Numbered from the stretch's first letter, positions 1-10,180 are shown. The stretch: DNA of 64,000 bases from AP-15 sp963774345 (GCA_963774345.1 CAVZFB010000065.1:214269-278268); one strand, 5' to 3'. Numbers and translations are program-made. Notes: a model not told the origin generated them from the letters alone.

Positions 1-2101
1 CCCAGCGGGTACCAGCACCTCGGTCAGGCCGGCGTTCGGGCCGTAGAATGATTCCAGCCGCAAATTCTGGGAGAGTCCGGGCTCGGGGGCGCCGCCGATC
101 TTGGCCGGCGGCAACGGTGTGTGCAGACGCACCAGCGCGTCGAGCCGGTTTTCGAGGAGCACCATCATGTCGACCCGGCGCAACAATTCGCGCAGCATTA
201 TGCGCTCGTCGACCCCTTGGCGCCCGCCGAGCGGGTTGCGCGGGTCGCCGACTTCTTCCCAATTGCGGAACGCGGCGCGGCCGTCATCGCCCCAGAATTT
301 GGAGCGCGCGTTGAGCGAAGGGAAATCGACCAAAGTCTCGGTAAAGCCGCGGTCATGCCAGTCGGCGGCGCGGCGGCTTAGATATTGCGGGATATGATAG
401 CGGAACGCCATCGCCAGCTCCTGCTGTTGGATCGTGGCGATGTCGAGGCTCGCGGGCGGGGCGATCCGCCCCTCAGCCAATTCGACGAGATAGTCGATTG
501 GTAGCATCTCGCCTGATCCGAAGACCTTGTCGGGCACGAACTCGGTCGGCTGGATCGCCTCTGCGAACTCCTTGAAGAGTGGCGTTCCGTCGGGCCCGAG
601 CCGAAACAACAGGTCGGGCATGAAGACCGGCGCCAGCCGCGCCAATGCCCGGCGGAAATCTGGGTTCATCGCTTCGAGGTCGCGATCGGGCTCCCAAAGC
701 GGATCGGACGATTCGACCAGGGTCGCGCCGAGCCGCCGGTCGAGCACAGATTTGATCTCGGCCGCGGCGGCGGTAGCGATCGGCACCGGAGCTTTGGCAT
801 CGGGCGGGGTCAGCATCGACTCGCGGATGATCCCGATGCGCATGCCGGCGAGCGAACCCGGTGCGCCGGACATCATTGCATGACTCACATAAGGGGTCGC
901 CAGCACCGATGAGCGCGGCACGGTCGTGTAAGGATCGCGCGGGTCGTAATAGCCGGCGGCCGGGTCTTTCAGCGCGTCGAGCACTTTGGCGCAATCGCCG
1001 ATCGTGCGGCACAGAATGCCGGCGCGGTCGCAATAGATGTCGGCGCCGATCGCCCCGCCATTGAAACCGAGCAGCGATTTGTGCGGCAATATCAATGCAA
1101 CGGCATTGTGGTTGGCCGGGCCTCGCGTCGAGGCGCGGGTTTCCTCGCCGAGGCTGCACATGACCAGATTGGCGCTGACCGACACCCCCGACCCCGAGCT
1201 TGAGCCGAGCGAGGCCGCGCGCGTCGTATCATAGGGGTTGGCCGGGTTGCCGCCCCAGCTGCTGCGCTGATAGCCCAAGACCGAGGGCAATATACTCTCG
1301 GGCTTATGCCGTCCGCCCGGGTCTCCGGCGCGGCCGTTGTATTCGGTGCAGACCGCCTTGGCGAAGATGATCGCGCCCTTGTCGCGCAACTGCTCGACCA
1401 ACACGTGGTCGCGCGCCGGAAAATCGATGTCGTAGGCCGCGTCACCACCGGCGGTGGTGCGCATGTCCTGGGTGTCGAACGGGTCCTTGAACGAGAAGAC
1501 CACGCCGTACATCGGCATCCGGTCGAGATCAGGGTTGCGGCCGTAGCGCGCGTCGAGTTCGGCTGCGCGTTCGAGCGCGTCGGGCAGCTGGCGGAACATC
1601 TCGCAGACCGGCGGCGCGCCCGGTGGCAGCGGCCCCTCGGACGGGTGCCGGTCGAAATCGCCGCGGCAGGTGACCGAACGCTCGCCGCGGATGTTCAATG
1701 TGGCGAGCGCGTTCAGTTGGCCCGCGTTGGGAATGCCGGTGATCATCCCATATTGCTGCCGCACCGACGGGTCGGAGGCGGTCGCCTCCATACGGCCGAA
1801 TTCGATGCGGCGGGCCCTGATATTTGTCGAGATCCGGGAAGATCGTCGCTGCCTTGACGGTCTCGGTCGGAAAGCGCAGCGGCATCATCGCCCGCACCGC
1901 GCCGCTGGCCTCGGGAACCGGTGCGCCGTCTTCGGTCACGAGCGCACTGCAGACGCCGTTATAGGCGCGGGCGCGGTCGATATAGTGCTGCACCACCGCG
2001 ACACAGGTGGTTTGCCCGGCCTGGATCGCCCGGTGCAGCTCGTCGATCGTCGCCTCTTCGAGCCGAAACGGCTGGTCCGGCATGGTGCGCTCTTCGCTCA
2101 C
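1..2101 (-). pseudogene. Amidase (amidase signature family), frameshifted and running off the left edge
   Basis: An amidase hydrolyses carboxamides to acid and ammonia with a Ser-cisSer-Lys triad. The GTG start at 2101 has a purine-rich RBS; ATG 2083 is an alternative. The frame reads an amidase N-terminus to 'LDKYQGPP', then shifts. From about 1809 a different minus-strand frame continues in register (FGRMEATASDPSVRQQYG..., the Lys in 'VVFSFKDPF', a GSSSGSG loop, and 'GEETRASTRGPAN' with the nucleophile serine) without a stop to base 1. The shift fits one extra base near 1805-1813. The gene is divergent from the solute-binding protein at 2228. Codon choice (many TAT, CAT, TTG) looks proteobacterial. 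A sequencing error could explain the shift. Confidence 0.85.
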
Positions 2102-2227
2102 AACCTGTTTCCCCCTCCCCTAAGCCACGTCCGGTGATGGTACCACCGCAGTGGAATTTTCACGTGCCGAGCCGCCGACGATCGTTCAGGATGGCGCAAT
2201 CGGCCCCACCATTTCCGGACCAGACTT

Positions 2228-2959
2228 ATGCCTGATAAAGCAGTCGTTTCCGAACTCGCCCCGACCGGTGTCCTGCGCGCCGCGATCAACATGGGCAATT
2301 TCCTGCTGGTTACCGGCAAGAGCCCGTCGGGCGATCCGACCGGCGTCTCGCCCGACATGGCGGCGGCGATCGCCGCGCGGCTCGGCGTGCCGGTCAAATA
2401 CATTCCTTATGCGAGGCCGGGCGAGATCGCCGACGACGCCGAGAAGGGTCTGTGGGATATCGGCCTGATCGGCGCCGAGCCGCAGCGCGCCGCGGTCATT
2501 AACTTCACCGCCGCTTATTGCGAGATCGAGGCGACCTATTTGGTGCCGGCCGGCTCGCCGATCCAGTCAATCGCGGAGGTCGACCAGCCCGGCCGGCGGG
2601 TCGCTGTGACTGCGCGCAGCGCCTATGGCCTGTGGCTCGAGAACAACTACAAAAGAGGCGAACTGCTGCAGTTCGACAGTGCCCAAGCAGCCCTCAAGGC
2701 GTTCGACGGCGAGAAGCTCGACGCCTATGCCGGATTGCGGCCGGGCCTGATCGAAGTGCAGCAAGCGCGGCCCGGCTCGCGCATTCTCGACGGCCAGTTC
2801 ACCTCGGTGCAGCAGGCGGTCGGCACGCCGAAGAAGAATGCGGCCGGGTTCGCGCTTCTGAAAGAATTCGTCGAGGAAGCAAAGCGGTCCGGGATCGTGG
2901 CGAGCTTCATCGAGCGCCACGGCGTGGTCGGCCGACTGTCGGTGGCGCGGCCCGCCTAA
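2228..2959 (+). CDS. Substrate-binding protein family 3 (amino-acid-binding type), no signal peptide
   Basis: About 243 residues. 'GVLRAAINMGN', 'GVSPDMAAAIAARLGV', 'GLWDIGLIGAEPQRA' and 'VAVTARSAYGLWLENNY' are the recurring segments of the SBP_bac_3 fold (COG0834), which binds amino acids or small polar solutes between two lobes. There is no signal peptide or lipobox, so it is not an ordinary periplasmic or lipoprotein receptor. It may be a cytoplasmic sensor, or its start may be misjudged. No permease or ATPase is adjacent. It lies between two amidases, so a link to amide or amino-acid catabolism is inferred. 50 bases separate it from the next gene. Confidence 0.8.
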   Translation: MPDKAVVSELAPTGVLRAAINMGNFLLVTGKSPSGDPTGVSPDMAAAIAARLGVPVKYIPYARPGEIADDAEKGLWDIGLIGAEPQRAAVINFTAAYCEIEATYLVPAGSPIQSIAEVDQPGRRVAVTARSAYGLWLENNYKRGELLQFDSAQAALKAFDGEKLDAYAGLRPGLIEVQQARPGSRILDGQFTSVQQAVGTPKKNAAGFALLKEFVEEAKRSGIVASFIERHGVVGRLSVARPA

Positions 2960-3009
2960 GCCTGCTCCGCTCACCTATCAGACGCCCCGACCGCGGAGGA
3001 GTGCCCGAA

Positions 3010-4669
3010 ATGCCTGACGACATGTCATCGACGTCCACAGAATTGGCGTTCCTGACGATCGCCGAGATGGCGCGGCTGATCGAAAAGAAGCAGCTGTCGC
3101 CGGTCGAGCTGACGACGGCGCTGATCCGCCGATCAGAGGCGCTCGATCCGCAGCTCAATGCCTATCTGCTGCCGACCTTCGATCGCGCGATCGATCAGGC
3201 CCGCACCGCCGAGCGCGAGATAACAGCGGGTCGCTATCGCGGGCCGATGCACGGCATCCCGTTCGGGCTGAAGGACATCTATGCGACCGCCGGCATCCGC
3301 ACCACCGGGCATTCCAGAGTCTGCATCGATACCGTCCCCACCGCCGACGCGACGACGGTCGCCAAGCTCTACGACGCCGGGGCCATTCTGACCGGCAAGC
3401 TCGCGACCCATGAATTCGCGCATGGCGGCCCCTCCTTCGATCTGCCCTGGCCGCCGGCGCGCAACCCGTGGAACCGCGAGCACTTCACCGGCGGCTCGTC
3501 GAGCGGCTCAGGGGCGGCGGTTGCGGCGGGCTTTGTTCCTGGCGCGCTCGGCTCCGACACCGGCGGCTCGATCCGCGGCCCGGCCGCACTGTGCGGGATC
3601 GTCGGGTTGAAGCCGACTTATGGGCTCGTCAGCCGCCACGGGGTCTACGCGAACTCGTTCAGCTTCGACCATGCCGGCCCGATGACCTGGACGGTCGAGG
3701 ATTGCGCGATCATGCTGCAGGCAATCGCTGGCCACGACCCGAACGACCCGGCGAGTGCGACGCGCCCGGCGCCGGATTACCGCGCGGCCCTGATCCGGCG
3801 ACATCAAGGGCCTGCGCATCGGCGTCGTGCGCCACCTGCACGAGGACGATTGCCCGGTGACGGCCGAGGTCGCGGCGGCGCTCGAGCGGGCGTTTGAGGT
3901 CTTTCGTTCGCTTGGCGCTGCTCTTGGCGAGGTAAGGCTGCGGCCGGCGCAGCATTATTACGACGTCAAGGTCACGATCGCCGAGAGCGAGCTTCTCGCC
4001 GTGCACGAGCACGCATTGCGCACCCGGCCGGGGGATTTCGGCGAAGATTTTCTCGGCCGCGTCTTGCCGGCGGTGCTGATCAGCGCGCGCGATTACGTGC
4101 AGGCCCAGCGCGAGCGGCGGCGCATCCTGGCCGAAATGGCGCCGGTTTACGAAAATTTCGATGTGCTGGTGACCGCGACCGCGGGCGCCCCGGCGCCGCG
4201 GCTCGACGCGTGGCGCACGATCGAGTTCTGGCGGCGACCGTCATTGACGACGCCGTTCAACGTCACCGGCGGCCCGGCATTAGCGCAATGCATCGGATTC
4301 AGCAGCGGCGGGCTGCCGTTGTCGATGCAGATCGTTGGCCGGCCCTTTGACGACGCGACGGTGCTGCAGGTCGCGCACGCCTATGAGATGGCGACGCCCT
4401 GGCGGAAGCAGCGGCCGCAGCTCGATCCCGACGCCGAATTCTCGACCGCGCCGCCGCCGCTCCCCGACTCCGAGCCGGCCGATATCGACACCGCCACTTG
4501 CGACCGGGTAGCGACGGCCTGCCGCGCCGCCGGTCTGGCCTTGTCCGAGCGCCAATTCGCGATGGCCTGCGCCGCCGCCCCCTATGTCGAGGCGATGACC
4601 GGCCGGCTCTACCGCGACCGCGGCTGGGCCGAGGAGCCGGCTAACATCTTCCAATTCGGAGGTTGCTAG
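3010..4669 (+). pseudogene. Amidase with C-terminal AtzG-like (DUF4089) domain, one frameshift
   Basis: ATG 3010 follows a GGAGG-type RBS. Triad elements are present: Lys88 (GLKDIYATAG), the GGSSSGSG loop at 161-168 and Ser187 (GSDTGGSIRG). The frame breaks near 3797-3800: '...YRAALIR' continues in the next frame as 'DIKGLRIGVVRHLHEDD', which fits one extra C/G. The second part (read from about 3800) carries the rest of the fold (VLVTATAGAPAP, GLPLSMQIVGRPFDD). It ends in about 65 residues resembling the AtzG-like domain, normally a small separate subunit of GatA-type amidases; here it is fused. It converges on the MFS gene with a 6-base gap. If the indel is an error, this is a functional amidase of about 552 residues. 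Confidence 0.85.
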
Positions 4670-4675
4670 CCACCA

Positions 4676-5281
4676 TCAGGCGGGCGCCGCCGGGGCTCGA
4701 ACCGGCGTCGTTGCCGTCGGCGGCGCGTCGAGCGCGGTGTTGATCTCCTCGATCGAGCGGCCTTTGGTCTCGAAGCCGATAAACCAGAAGACAAGGCCCG
4801 CCTGCCCGTACCAGAAAGCAAGGAAAAGCAGCGCCGGGAAGATCGCGTCGAGCGTCACCTTCGGGCTGACGTAATTGGACGAGCCGACGATCAACGCAAG
4901 CCCGAGGGGACCGATGATCTTGCCAAGGTTACCGATGCCGTAGCTGAAGCCCATGCCGCTCGCACGCAGCCGGTTCGGCCACACCTCGGCGAGATAAGGA
5001 CCAATGATCGCGTAACTGGCGTCGCCAAAGAAACGCTGGATCATGATCATCACAAAGAACACCGAGACGGTGCCGATGAAAACATCATGCCAATAGCCGG
5101 CGAGCGCCATCGTGACCGCTCCGCCGAGGCCGATCAGCAGACCTGATAGGCGGCGTCCAAACGCGTCCGACATCCATGATGCGATCAGCCGCCCGACGAT
5201 GCCGAGCACGCCGACGTATATCATCATATAGGAGGCGTAGGCCGGTGTTACCTCGAGCACCATCACGAACAACGTCGTTTC
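4676..5281 (-). pseudogene. MFS transporter, C-terminal half only (truncated at 5' end)
   Basis: About 198 residues with six hydrophobic segments. The motif 'GRLIASWMSDAFGRRLSG' matches the MFS loop motif (G-x-x-x-D-x-x-G-R-R) and a C-terminal 'ETKGRSIEEI' is typical of the sugar/metabolite porter branch (PETKG). The N-terminal six helices are missing. The frame stays open to 5341 but the sequence beyond ~5281 reads as an unrelated gene on the other strand, so the gene is cut rather than short. The downstream amidases suggest uptake of an amide or carboxylate, which is inference. It cannot transport as it stands. Confidence 0.8.
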
Positions 5282-5422
5282 CTCGTACGCACGAACCAGC
5301 CGATTCTCGATCCGGCATGGACCGTTAGGCCGGTCACGCTAGACGAGCTGGTACTTGCGTACATGGGCCAGGCACGTAACCCCAGCCCGGGTCGTCGGCC
5401 CGGATTGGAGGTCGTATCGTGA
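5282..5422 (+). pseudogene. C-terminal tail of an ABC-transporter ATPase
   Basis: The plus frame reads 'LVRTNQPILDPAW', then 'VTLDELVLAYMGQARN', and stops with TGA at 5420-5422. This is the usual C-terminal tail of ABC-2 exporter ATPases that ends in '(D/E)xLVLAYM'. The stop overlaps the GTG start of the permease (GTGA), the normal coupled arrangement. The nucleotide-binding domain is absent because the sequence left of ~5281 belongs to the MFS gene. The ORF is short, but the tail motif and the coupled overlap with the permease make the call reasonable. Confidence 0.65.
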
Positions 5423-6429
5423 TCCGGTTCGCCTGGCTTCAGTTCCGGATGCAAGCCGCCATAGCCGCCGGCGCACTGGCGATCGTCGCCGTCGTCCTGG
5501 CGCTGACCGGACCGGACCTTGTCCACCTCTACGACTCGACCATCGCCAGCTGCGCTGCGCATCATGACTGCTCGACGGCTACGACCGACTTCACCGCCGC
5601 CGACGGTCCGTTGCAGGTGTTCTCGGACTTTCTCCTCCTCGCCGTCCCCTTGGTCATCGGCATGTTCTGGGGCGCGCCGCTCATTTCCAGGGAATTCGAG
5701 GCGGGGACCTTCCGCCTGGCGTGGACCCAAGGTGTCACGCGTACCCGCTGGCTGGCGGTGAAGCTCGGTCTCGGCGCCGTCGCGAGCGCGGCCATCGCCG
5801 GGCTTCTGAGTCTCATCGTGAGCTGGTGGTCAAGCAAGCTCGATTACGTGAATGCGGATCCGTTCAACTCGCTTCGCTTCGGGGTCCGCGACGTCGTGCC
5901 GATCGGCTACGCCGTCTTCGCCTTCGCGCTCGGGCTCACCGCCGGGCTGCTCTTCCGCCGGATGCTGCCCGCGATGCTGATCGCCCTCGTCGGCTTCGTC
6001 GCGGCCCGCGAAGCCGTCACTGCCTGGGTGCGCCCGCACCTCTTTACCCCGCTCCACCAGAGCCTGCCGATCACCACCGCCACCCCGGTGAGCATCGATC
6101 AGACCTCGCCAGGCATTATCAAGGCCTTCGAGAGCACTCGGGGGATCAGTCTCCCGGACGCATGGGTCTATTCAGCCCAGATCGTCGACCAGGCCGGCCG
6201 TACTCCTACGACATCCTTCCTCAGCCGAGCATGTCCCCTGGGCAACTACGGCCCACTGAATCCCCGGGACTGCACCGCCAGGCTCGCCGCCACATTCCAC
6301 CAGCTGGTGACCTACCAGCCAGGCAGCCGCTACTGGCCCATGCAATGGTCCGAACTGGCGATCTTCCTCGGCCTGTCCATCGTGCTCGGCGGCTTCTGCT
6401 TCTGGTGGATACGCCGGCCCGTCATCTGA
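5419..6429 (+). CDS. ABC-2 type exporter permease
   Basis: 336 residues with about six hydrophobic segments and the family pattern 'FWGAPLISREFEAGTFRLAWTQGVTRTRWLAVKL', also seen in the permease at 30855-31892 (APVLARELETGTFRYAWTQG...). The C-terminal 'YQPGSRYWPMQWSELAIF' is shared too. The GTG start at 5419 overlaps the stop of the ATPase tail and is preceded by GGAGG. Such permeases pair with an ATPase and often a GntR regulator; here the ATPase is truncated upstream, so function would need an ATPase supplied elsewhere. Substrate unknown. Confidence 0.85.
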   Translation: MIRFAWLQFRMQAAIAAGALAIVAVVLALTGPDLVHLYDSTIASCAAHHDCSTATTDFTAADGPLQVFSDFLLLAVPLVIGMFWGAPLISREFEAGTFRLAWTQGVTRTRWLAVKLGLGAVASAAIAGLLSLIVSWWSSKLDYVNADPFNSLRFGVRDVVPIGYAVFAFALGLTAGLLFRRMLPAMLIALVGFVAAREAVTAWVRPHLFTPLHQSLPITTATPVSIDQTSPGIIKAFESTRGISLPDAWVYSAQIVDQAGRTPTTSFLSRACPLGNYGPLNPRDCTARLAATFHQLVTYQPGSRYWPMQWSELAIFLGLSIVLGGFCFWWIRRPVI

Positions 6430-6451
6430 CGGGATGCCTGCCCCGCAGTCG

Positions 6452-7243
6452 CTACCGACTAGGTGTCAGGGACAGCCGGGCGCGCAGGCCGATGTGGTCT
6501 GAGACGTAGCCGAGCGGTTCCTTCTCGGCGAACACCAGCGCGGCGCTCTCTACCGTGACCTCGCGTGCGGTCAGGATGAAATCGATGCAATGCGGCGTCG
6601 CGCCCGCCGGGAGATATTCGGCCCGGAACGTAGGCGGGCACGCGCCCTCGAACGCATCGGCCAGCCCGGTGGCCGCCATGAAATCACCGAACAAGGAGCT
6701 CTCGCGGCTGATATTGAAGTCCCCGCATACCACGGCGCGCGGCCCGGCCTCGTTCACGATGCGAGCGAGCACAGCGAGCTCGGCGCGGTGCAGCGGATAA
6801 AACCGGTTCGCCTCGGACCAGTCACCGTCATGGTTGGCCACCGGATGGGTGTTGATCACGCACAGCTCCGGGCGGGCCAGCCGGGTCACCAGGGCGCCTT
6901 TCAGCCTGGCCTGGAACCGGGACGTCCAGGGAACGCCGGGAGTCCGGGGCGGCCGGCCGAAACGCCGGTACGCCGTGCCGGATACCGGTCGCCGGGAGAA
7001 CGTGACCAGGCCGCCATATGGTCCGAACGGGCCGGGCCGGTAGCTCACCCGCCGGAACGAGCGCATCCGGCGGACCAGCAGCCGCAGGTGCCAGTACGTG
7101 AGCACCTCCTGGCAACAAACCACGTCAGCATCCCCGGCATCGAACCCGGCACCGATCGCGGCGTAGCGCTCAGCCAGCTGCGAACCGGTCAGCGGGATGC
7201 CCCGCGTGTTGAGCGATGCGATGGTCAGCAGCTCACCGGACAC
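6452..7243 (-). CDS. Endonuclease/exonuclease/phosphatase (EEP) family protein
   Basis: About 263 residues from GTG 7243 (an upstream start at 7300 is possible but adds an Arg-rich, poorly conserved leader). EEP metal and catalytic motifs appear in order: 'SLNTRG' (Asn), 'VVCCQEV' (Glu), 'VINTHPVA' (His), 'VVCGDFNIS' (Asp/Asn), 'CIDFILT' (Asp) and 'VSDHIGL' (Asp-His). The family hydrolyses phosphodiesters in nucleic acids, lipids or inositol phosphates; the substrate cannot be read from sequence. No secretion signal is evident from the chosen start. It converges on the permease gene with a 22-base gap. Confidence 0.85.
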   Translation of the reverse strand: MSGELLTIASLNTRGIPLTGSQLAERYAAIGAGFDAGDADVVCCQEVLTYWHLRLLVRRMRSFRRVSYRPGPFGPYGGLVTFSRRPVSGTAYRRFGRPPRTPGVPWTSRFQARLKGALVTRLARPELCVINTHPVANHDGDWSEANRFYPLHRAELAVLARIVNEAGPRAVVCGDFNISRESSLFGDFMAATGLADAFEGACPPTFRAEYLPAGATPHCIDFILTAREVTVESAALVFAEKEPLGYVSDHIGLRARLSLTPSR

Positions 7244-7410
7244 GCGTCTCACCCTAGCGACCACTCTGCTCCAAGCCGCGCGCGTCGTCCGCGGTCTCAC
7301 CGAGCGCCGCCGACGTAGAGCTAGTTGTCCGCTAGCCGCCCGGTGATCCAGGTGACATTCCGTTGATACCGAACGGGCGGGGTGTGCCGTTCACGCCCCT
7401 CCCAGGGGGC

Positions 7411-7911
7411 TCAGCTTGCGGTGAGCTTTTCGGCGGCGGTTCGGGCGGCGTCGGCTGTGCGGCGCAGGAAGCCGGTCAGGAGCTGGAGGTCGTTGTCTTC
7501 GTATCCGGCGCAGATCTGGTCTAGCGCGGTGTTCATGCCGGAGTCGACGAGGTAGAGGCGCAGGATTTCCGCTCCGCGGCCGCGGGCCGCCTGGATGACG
7601 ACGCCGCGGCGGTCGGAGGGGTCGCGGCCGCGTTCGATCCAGCCGCCGTGCTCGAGCCGGTCCAGGATGCCGGTCAAGGTGGCGGGGTGGAGCCCGGCGC
7701 GGCGGGCCAGGGCGCTCGGGCTGAGCGGGCCGTGCCGGGTGATGAGGTCAAGGCACTCCAGGTCGGTGGCCTTGAGGTCGAGGCGGGTGCCGACGCCGTG
7801 GTTGAGCAGCGACAGCTGGGCGCCCAGGTCCCGCAGTGACTCCTTGATCGCGCGGTTCAGCCGTCCGCGGTGCGGCGCCGTGCCGGGGACGCCAGGTAGT
7901 ACTGATTCCAT
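7411..7911 (-). CDS. MarR-family transcriptional regulator
   Basis: 166 residues from ATG 7911. The frame is open further upstream to 8262, but that extension crosses the divergent gene and the operator. A winged helix is clear: 'LECLDLITRHGPLSPSALA', 'AGLHPATLTGILDRLEHGG', and wing 'IERGRDPSDRRGVV'. MarR proteins bind dyads in divergent promoters and release on binding phenolic or other small ligands. The start codon lies inside a 27-bp imperfect palindrome facing the NAD(P)-binding gene, so control of itself and of that gene is likely (inference). Confidence 0.9.
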   Translation of the reverse strand: MESVLPGVPGTAPHRGRLNRAIKESLRDLGAQLSLLNHGVGTRLDLKATDLECLDLITRHGPLSPSALARRAGLHPATLTGILDRLEHGGWIERGRDPSDRRGVVIQAARGRGAEILRLYLVDSGMNTALDQICAGYEDNDLQLLTGFLRRTADAARTAAEKLTAS

Positions 7912-7935
7912 ATGATATGATCTCCGTATTATATG
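7909..7935. promoter_or_regulatory. Putative MarR operator (imperfect dyad)
   Basis: CATATGATA (7909-7917) and TATTATATG (7927-7935) form a dyad matching at 8 of 9 positions around a 9-base spacer. It is strikingly AT-rich against the surrounding GC-rich DNA. It overlaps the MarR start codon and lies 40 bases before the divergent gene, the usual place for a MarR operator. Confidence 0.65.
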
Positions 7936-7974
7936 AGTTACAGAATCAATGTACCGGAAGGCACGGCGAACACG

Positions 7975-8611
7975 ATGAAACTCACCATCCTCGGCGCGAC
8001 AGGCGCTACCGGAACCGCCCTCACCGGCCAGGCGCTCGCAGCCGGCCACGAGGTCACCGCGGTCGTCCGCGATCCCGCCCGCCTTGCTGTCCCGGCCCAT
8101 CCCCGGCTGCGGACCGTCACCGCCGACATCATGGACCCCGCCTCCATCACCCCGGCCATCGACGGCGCAGACGCCGTCGCTGTCCGCGGTAGGCCCCCGC
8201 GGCACCGGCCCCACTACCGTCATCGCCGACAGCGTGCGCAGCATCATCCAGGCCATGCGCAAAACCGGGACCCGACGGTTCCTGCAGGTCAGCGGTTCCG
8301 TCGTCGCCGACGAAGGCGAAAGCCCCTACCTGCGCTACCTGCTCAAGCCCCTGGCGCGGCGCACGTTCTTGCGCCATGTCTGCGCCGACATGCGCCGCGG
8401 CGAGGAGGAGATCCGGGACAGCGACCTGGACTGGACGATCTTCCGCCCGCCCTCGCTGACCGGCAAAGCCGCCACCGGTGCTTACCGCACCGCGATCGAC
8501 CGCAACCTGCCACACGGATTCACCGTCTCCCGCGCCGACCTGGCCGCCTGCATGCTCGCCTCGCTCAGCGACCCGGCCACCGTGCACCGGCACGTAGCCA
8601 TCGCCAGCTAG
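7975..8611 (+). pseudogene. NAD(P)H-binding (NmrA/atypical SDR) protein, one frameshift
   Basis: ATG 7975 follows GGAAG. The N-terminal 'LTILGATGATGTALTGQALAAGH' is the GxxGxxG Rossmann motif of NmrA-like atypical SDRs. At about 8180 the frame moves: 'DGADAV' is continued in the next frame by 'SAVGPRGTGPTTVIADSVRSI' and the rest of the fold ('RRFLQVSGSVVADEG', 'DWTIFRPPSLTGK'). One extra base explains it. Members bind NAD(P)H and act as redox sensors or oxidoreductases. MarR faces it across an operator, a common pairing. Confidence 0.8.
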
Positions 8612-8769
8612 CCTCGAACCTTCGCGGCCCACGCCTCGCCGCTGGTCGCCCAGGCTCCGCCCGCGCCCACAGCCAGGCCGTGCCCGCGGGCGCGCTTGCC
8701 AGGCGGGACTGTCGAGATGCTCATTCCGCCCTGGCGGCTCCGGCTGGCACTGTGAAGTGGTCCCCAGCG

Positions 8770-9255
8770 GGTCCTGCTGATCTGGATCCGGCCAAGGTCG
8801 ACGGCCTTGCCTGCGTGCTGGAACGGACCGCGGCCGGCCGGCAGGTGATCGTGTTCACCCACGACAACCGCCTGGCCCAGGCCGTCCGCCAGCTGAGCAT
8901 TCCAGCCACCATCCTGGAGGTGACCCGGCGCCCCGGCTCAGCCGTACAGGTGCGCGCGTGCCTGGATCCGGCGGAGCAGGCGCTGCGAGACGCCGGGGCG
9001 CTGGCCGCCGACGCTTCGGTGCCGCCTGAGATCGCGGCCCGCGTGATTCCCTGCCTGTGCCGGACCGCCGTGGAGGCCGCGTTCACCGAGGCAGTCTGGC
9101 GCCGCGAGCTGCGCGCCGGCCGAGGGCATACCGGCATCGAGGCTGACCTGGAGGCCGCCCGCGTGCGTCTCAACCTCCTTGCCGCCCTGGCGCTGACCGG
9201 CGACGCATCCAAGAGCGGCGACGTCCTGCCCCGGCTGAACACCTGGGGCCACCGC
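8770..9255 (+). pseudogene. AAA ATPase fragment (C-terminal Walker B/D-loop part)
   Basis: Begins abruptly with 'DLDPAKVDGLACVLERTAAGRQVIVFTHDNRLAQAV', the D-loop/H-loop end of an ABC/SMC-type ATPase, and runs on for about 150 residues to 'DVLPRLNTWGHRF'. The Walker A half is missing. The same reading frame passes into a methyltransferase piece, so two gene fragments are spliced. The 158 bases before it (8612-8769) hold no gene that can be supported. Confidence 0.7.
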
Positions 9256-9378
9256 TTCGCCGGCCTGACCGTCGATATCGGATGCGGAGAGGGTCGCCTC
9301 ACCCGTGCTTTCGCCGCGGCCGGCTACCGGGTCGTCGGCGCCGACACGGCCGCCGCTCTTGTCAAAGCCGCGCCGACT
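9256..9378 (+). pseudogene. SAM-dependent methyltransferase fragment (motif I)
   Basis: 'LTVDIGCGEGRLTRAFAAAG' followed by 'VVGAD' is the classic SAM-binding motif I and the acidic end of the next strand. Only about 40 residues remain, fused in frame to the preceding ATPase fragment and stopped near the 3' end of the oppositely oriented secreted-protein gene. Confidence 0.6.
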
Positions 9379-9896
9379 CAGCTTCCGGTCGCTGCGAACC
9401 AGGCGCCGGTGGGTGAGGCCACGAACACGATGGGCGCAATGCACGGCCGCGGCAGCGTCACCCTGGCCTTGATGTCGGCGTTTCCCCTGGTACTGGCCGG
9501 GAACTGGCCGGTGGCGACGTTGGTGACGGTGGCATTAGTGCCGCTGATGCTCTGGCAGCTGACGATGGCCTCGAAGTCGGGGATCGGGTTGGTGCCCCGC
9601 AGGTTGGCCGGGACCGCGGGATTGTCGGCCAGGACCAGGCCGCGGACATGTATCTGCAGACGACCGTCTCTGGTCAGGAGCCCGGTCCCGGCCGTGATCA
9701 TCCACGGCAGTCCGCCACCGGGCACCATGCGGATCGGGTTGCTGGTGCCGACGTAAGGACCCGTGACCGGCGTCATCACGTCGAACTTGAGAATCGTACC
9801 CGGATCGGCGCCCGCCGAGGAGGTGGAGGCCAGTACCGGCACTAGGCCGATAAGGGCCAATACCAGCGTGGCCAGCAGCCATCTGATCTTGCTCAT
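9378..9896 (-). CDS. Secreted hypothetical protein
   Basis: 172 residues from ATG 9896, with AGGAGG 7 bases upstream. The N-terminus (basic 'SKIRW', hydrophobic 'LLATLVLALIGLVPVLA', then 'STSSAGADPG') is a clear Sec signal peptide with cleavage near 'AGA-DP'. The mature part has small beta-rich repeats and two cysteines (VSCQ, RPCIAP) that could form a disulfide. No family recognised. Such small exported proteins are common in actinobacteria. Confidence 0.7.
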   Translation of the reverse strand: MSKIRWLLATLVLALIGLVPVLASTSSAGADPGTILKFDVMTPVTGPYVGTSNPIRMVPGGGLPWMITAGTGLLTRDGRLQIHVRGLVLADNPAVPANLRGTNPIPDFEAIVSCQSISGTNATVTNVATGQFPASTRGNADIKARVTLPRPCIAPIVFVASPTGAWFAATGS

Positions 9897-10180
9897 CTCA
9901 TGCCTCCTATCGCATCAGCCCCGCCACGCCCGGCCAAGCGAGAATGTCAAGGTGAGCAACAGCCGTTCGGCGGACGCGGCACACACCAGGGGATACGGCT
10001 ACTACCGCGCTGCGGTTCGGCCGGGCCCCCCGGGGCCGCCCCCCGGCCTGGCCCGCCAGGTGCTGACCGACTTCCGCGCCTTCGACCGAACGGGCCTGCT
10101 CTACGCGGGTCCGGACGGCGATGGGCAACGACCGGTCCCGGCACCCCGGTATCCCGGGCCGCCTTGCCGCCCCGGACGTC

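Noticed and set aside
7912..8262. Longer start for the MarR regulator
   Set aside because: It would cross the operator and the divergent gene; the family N-terminus begins near ATG 7911.
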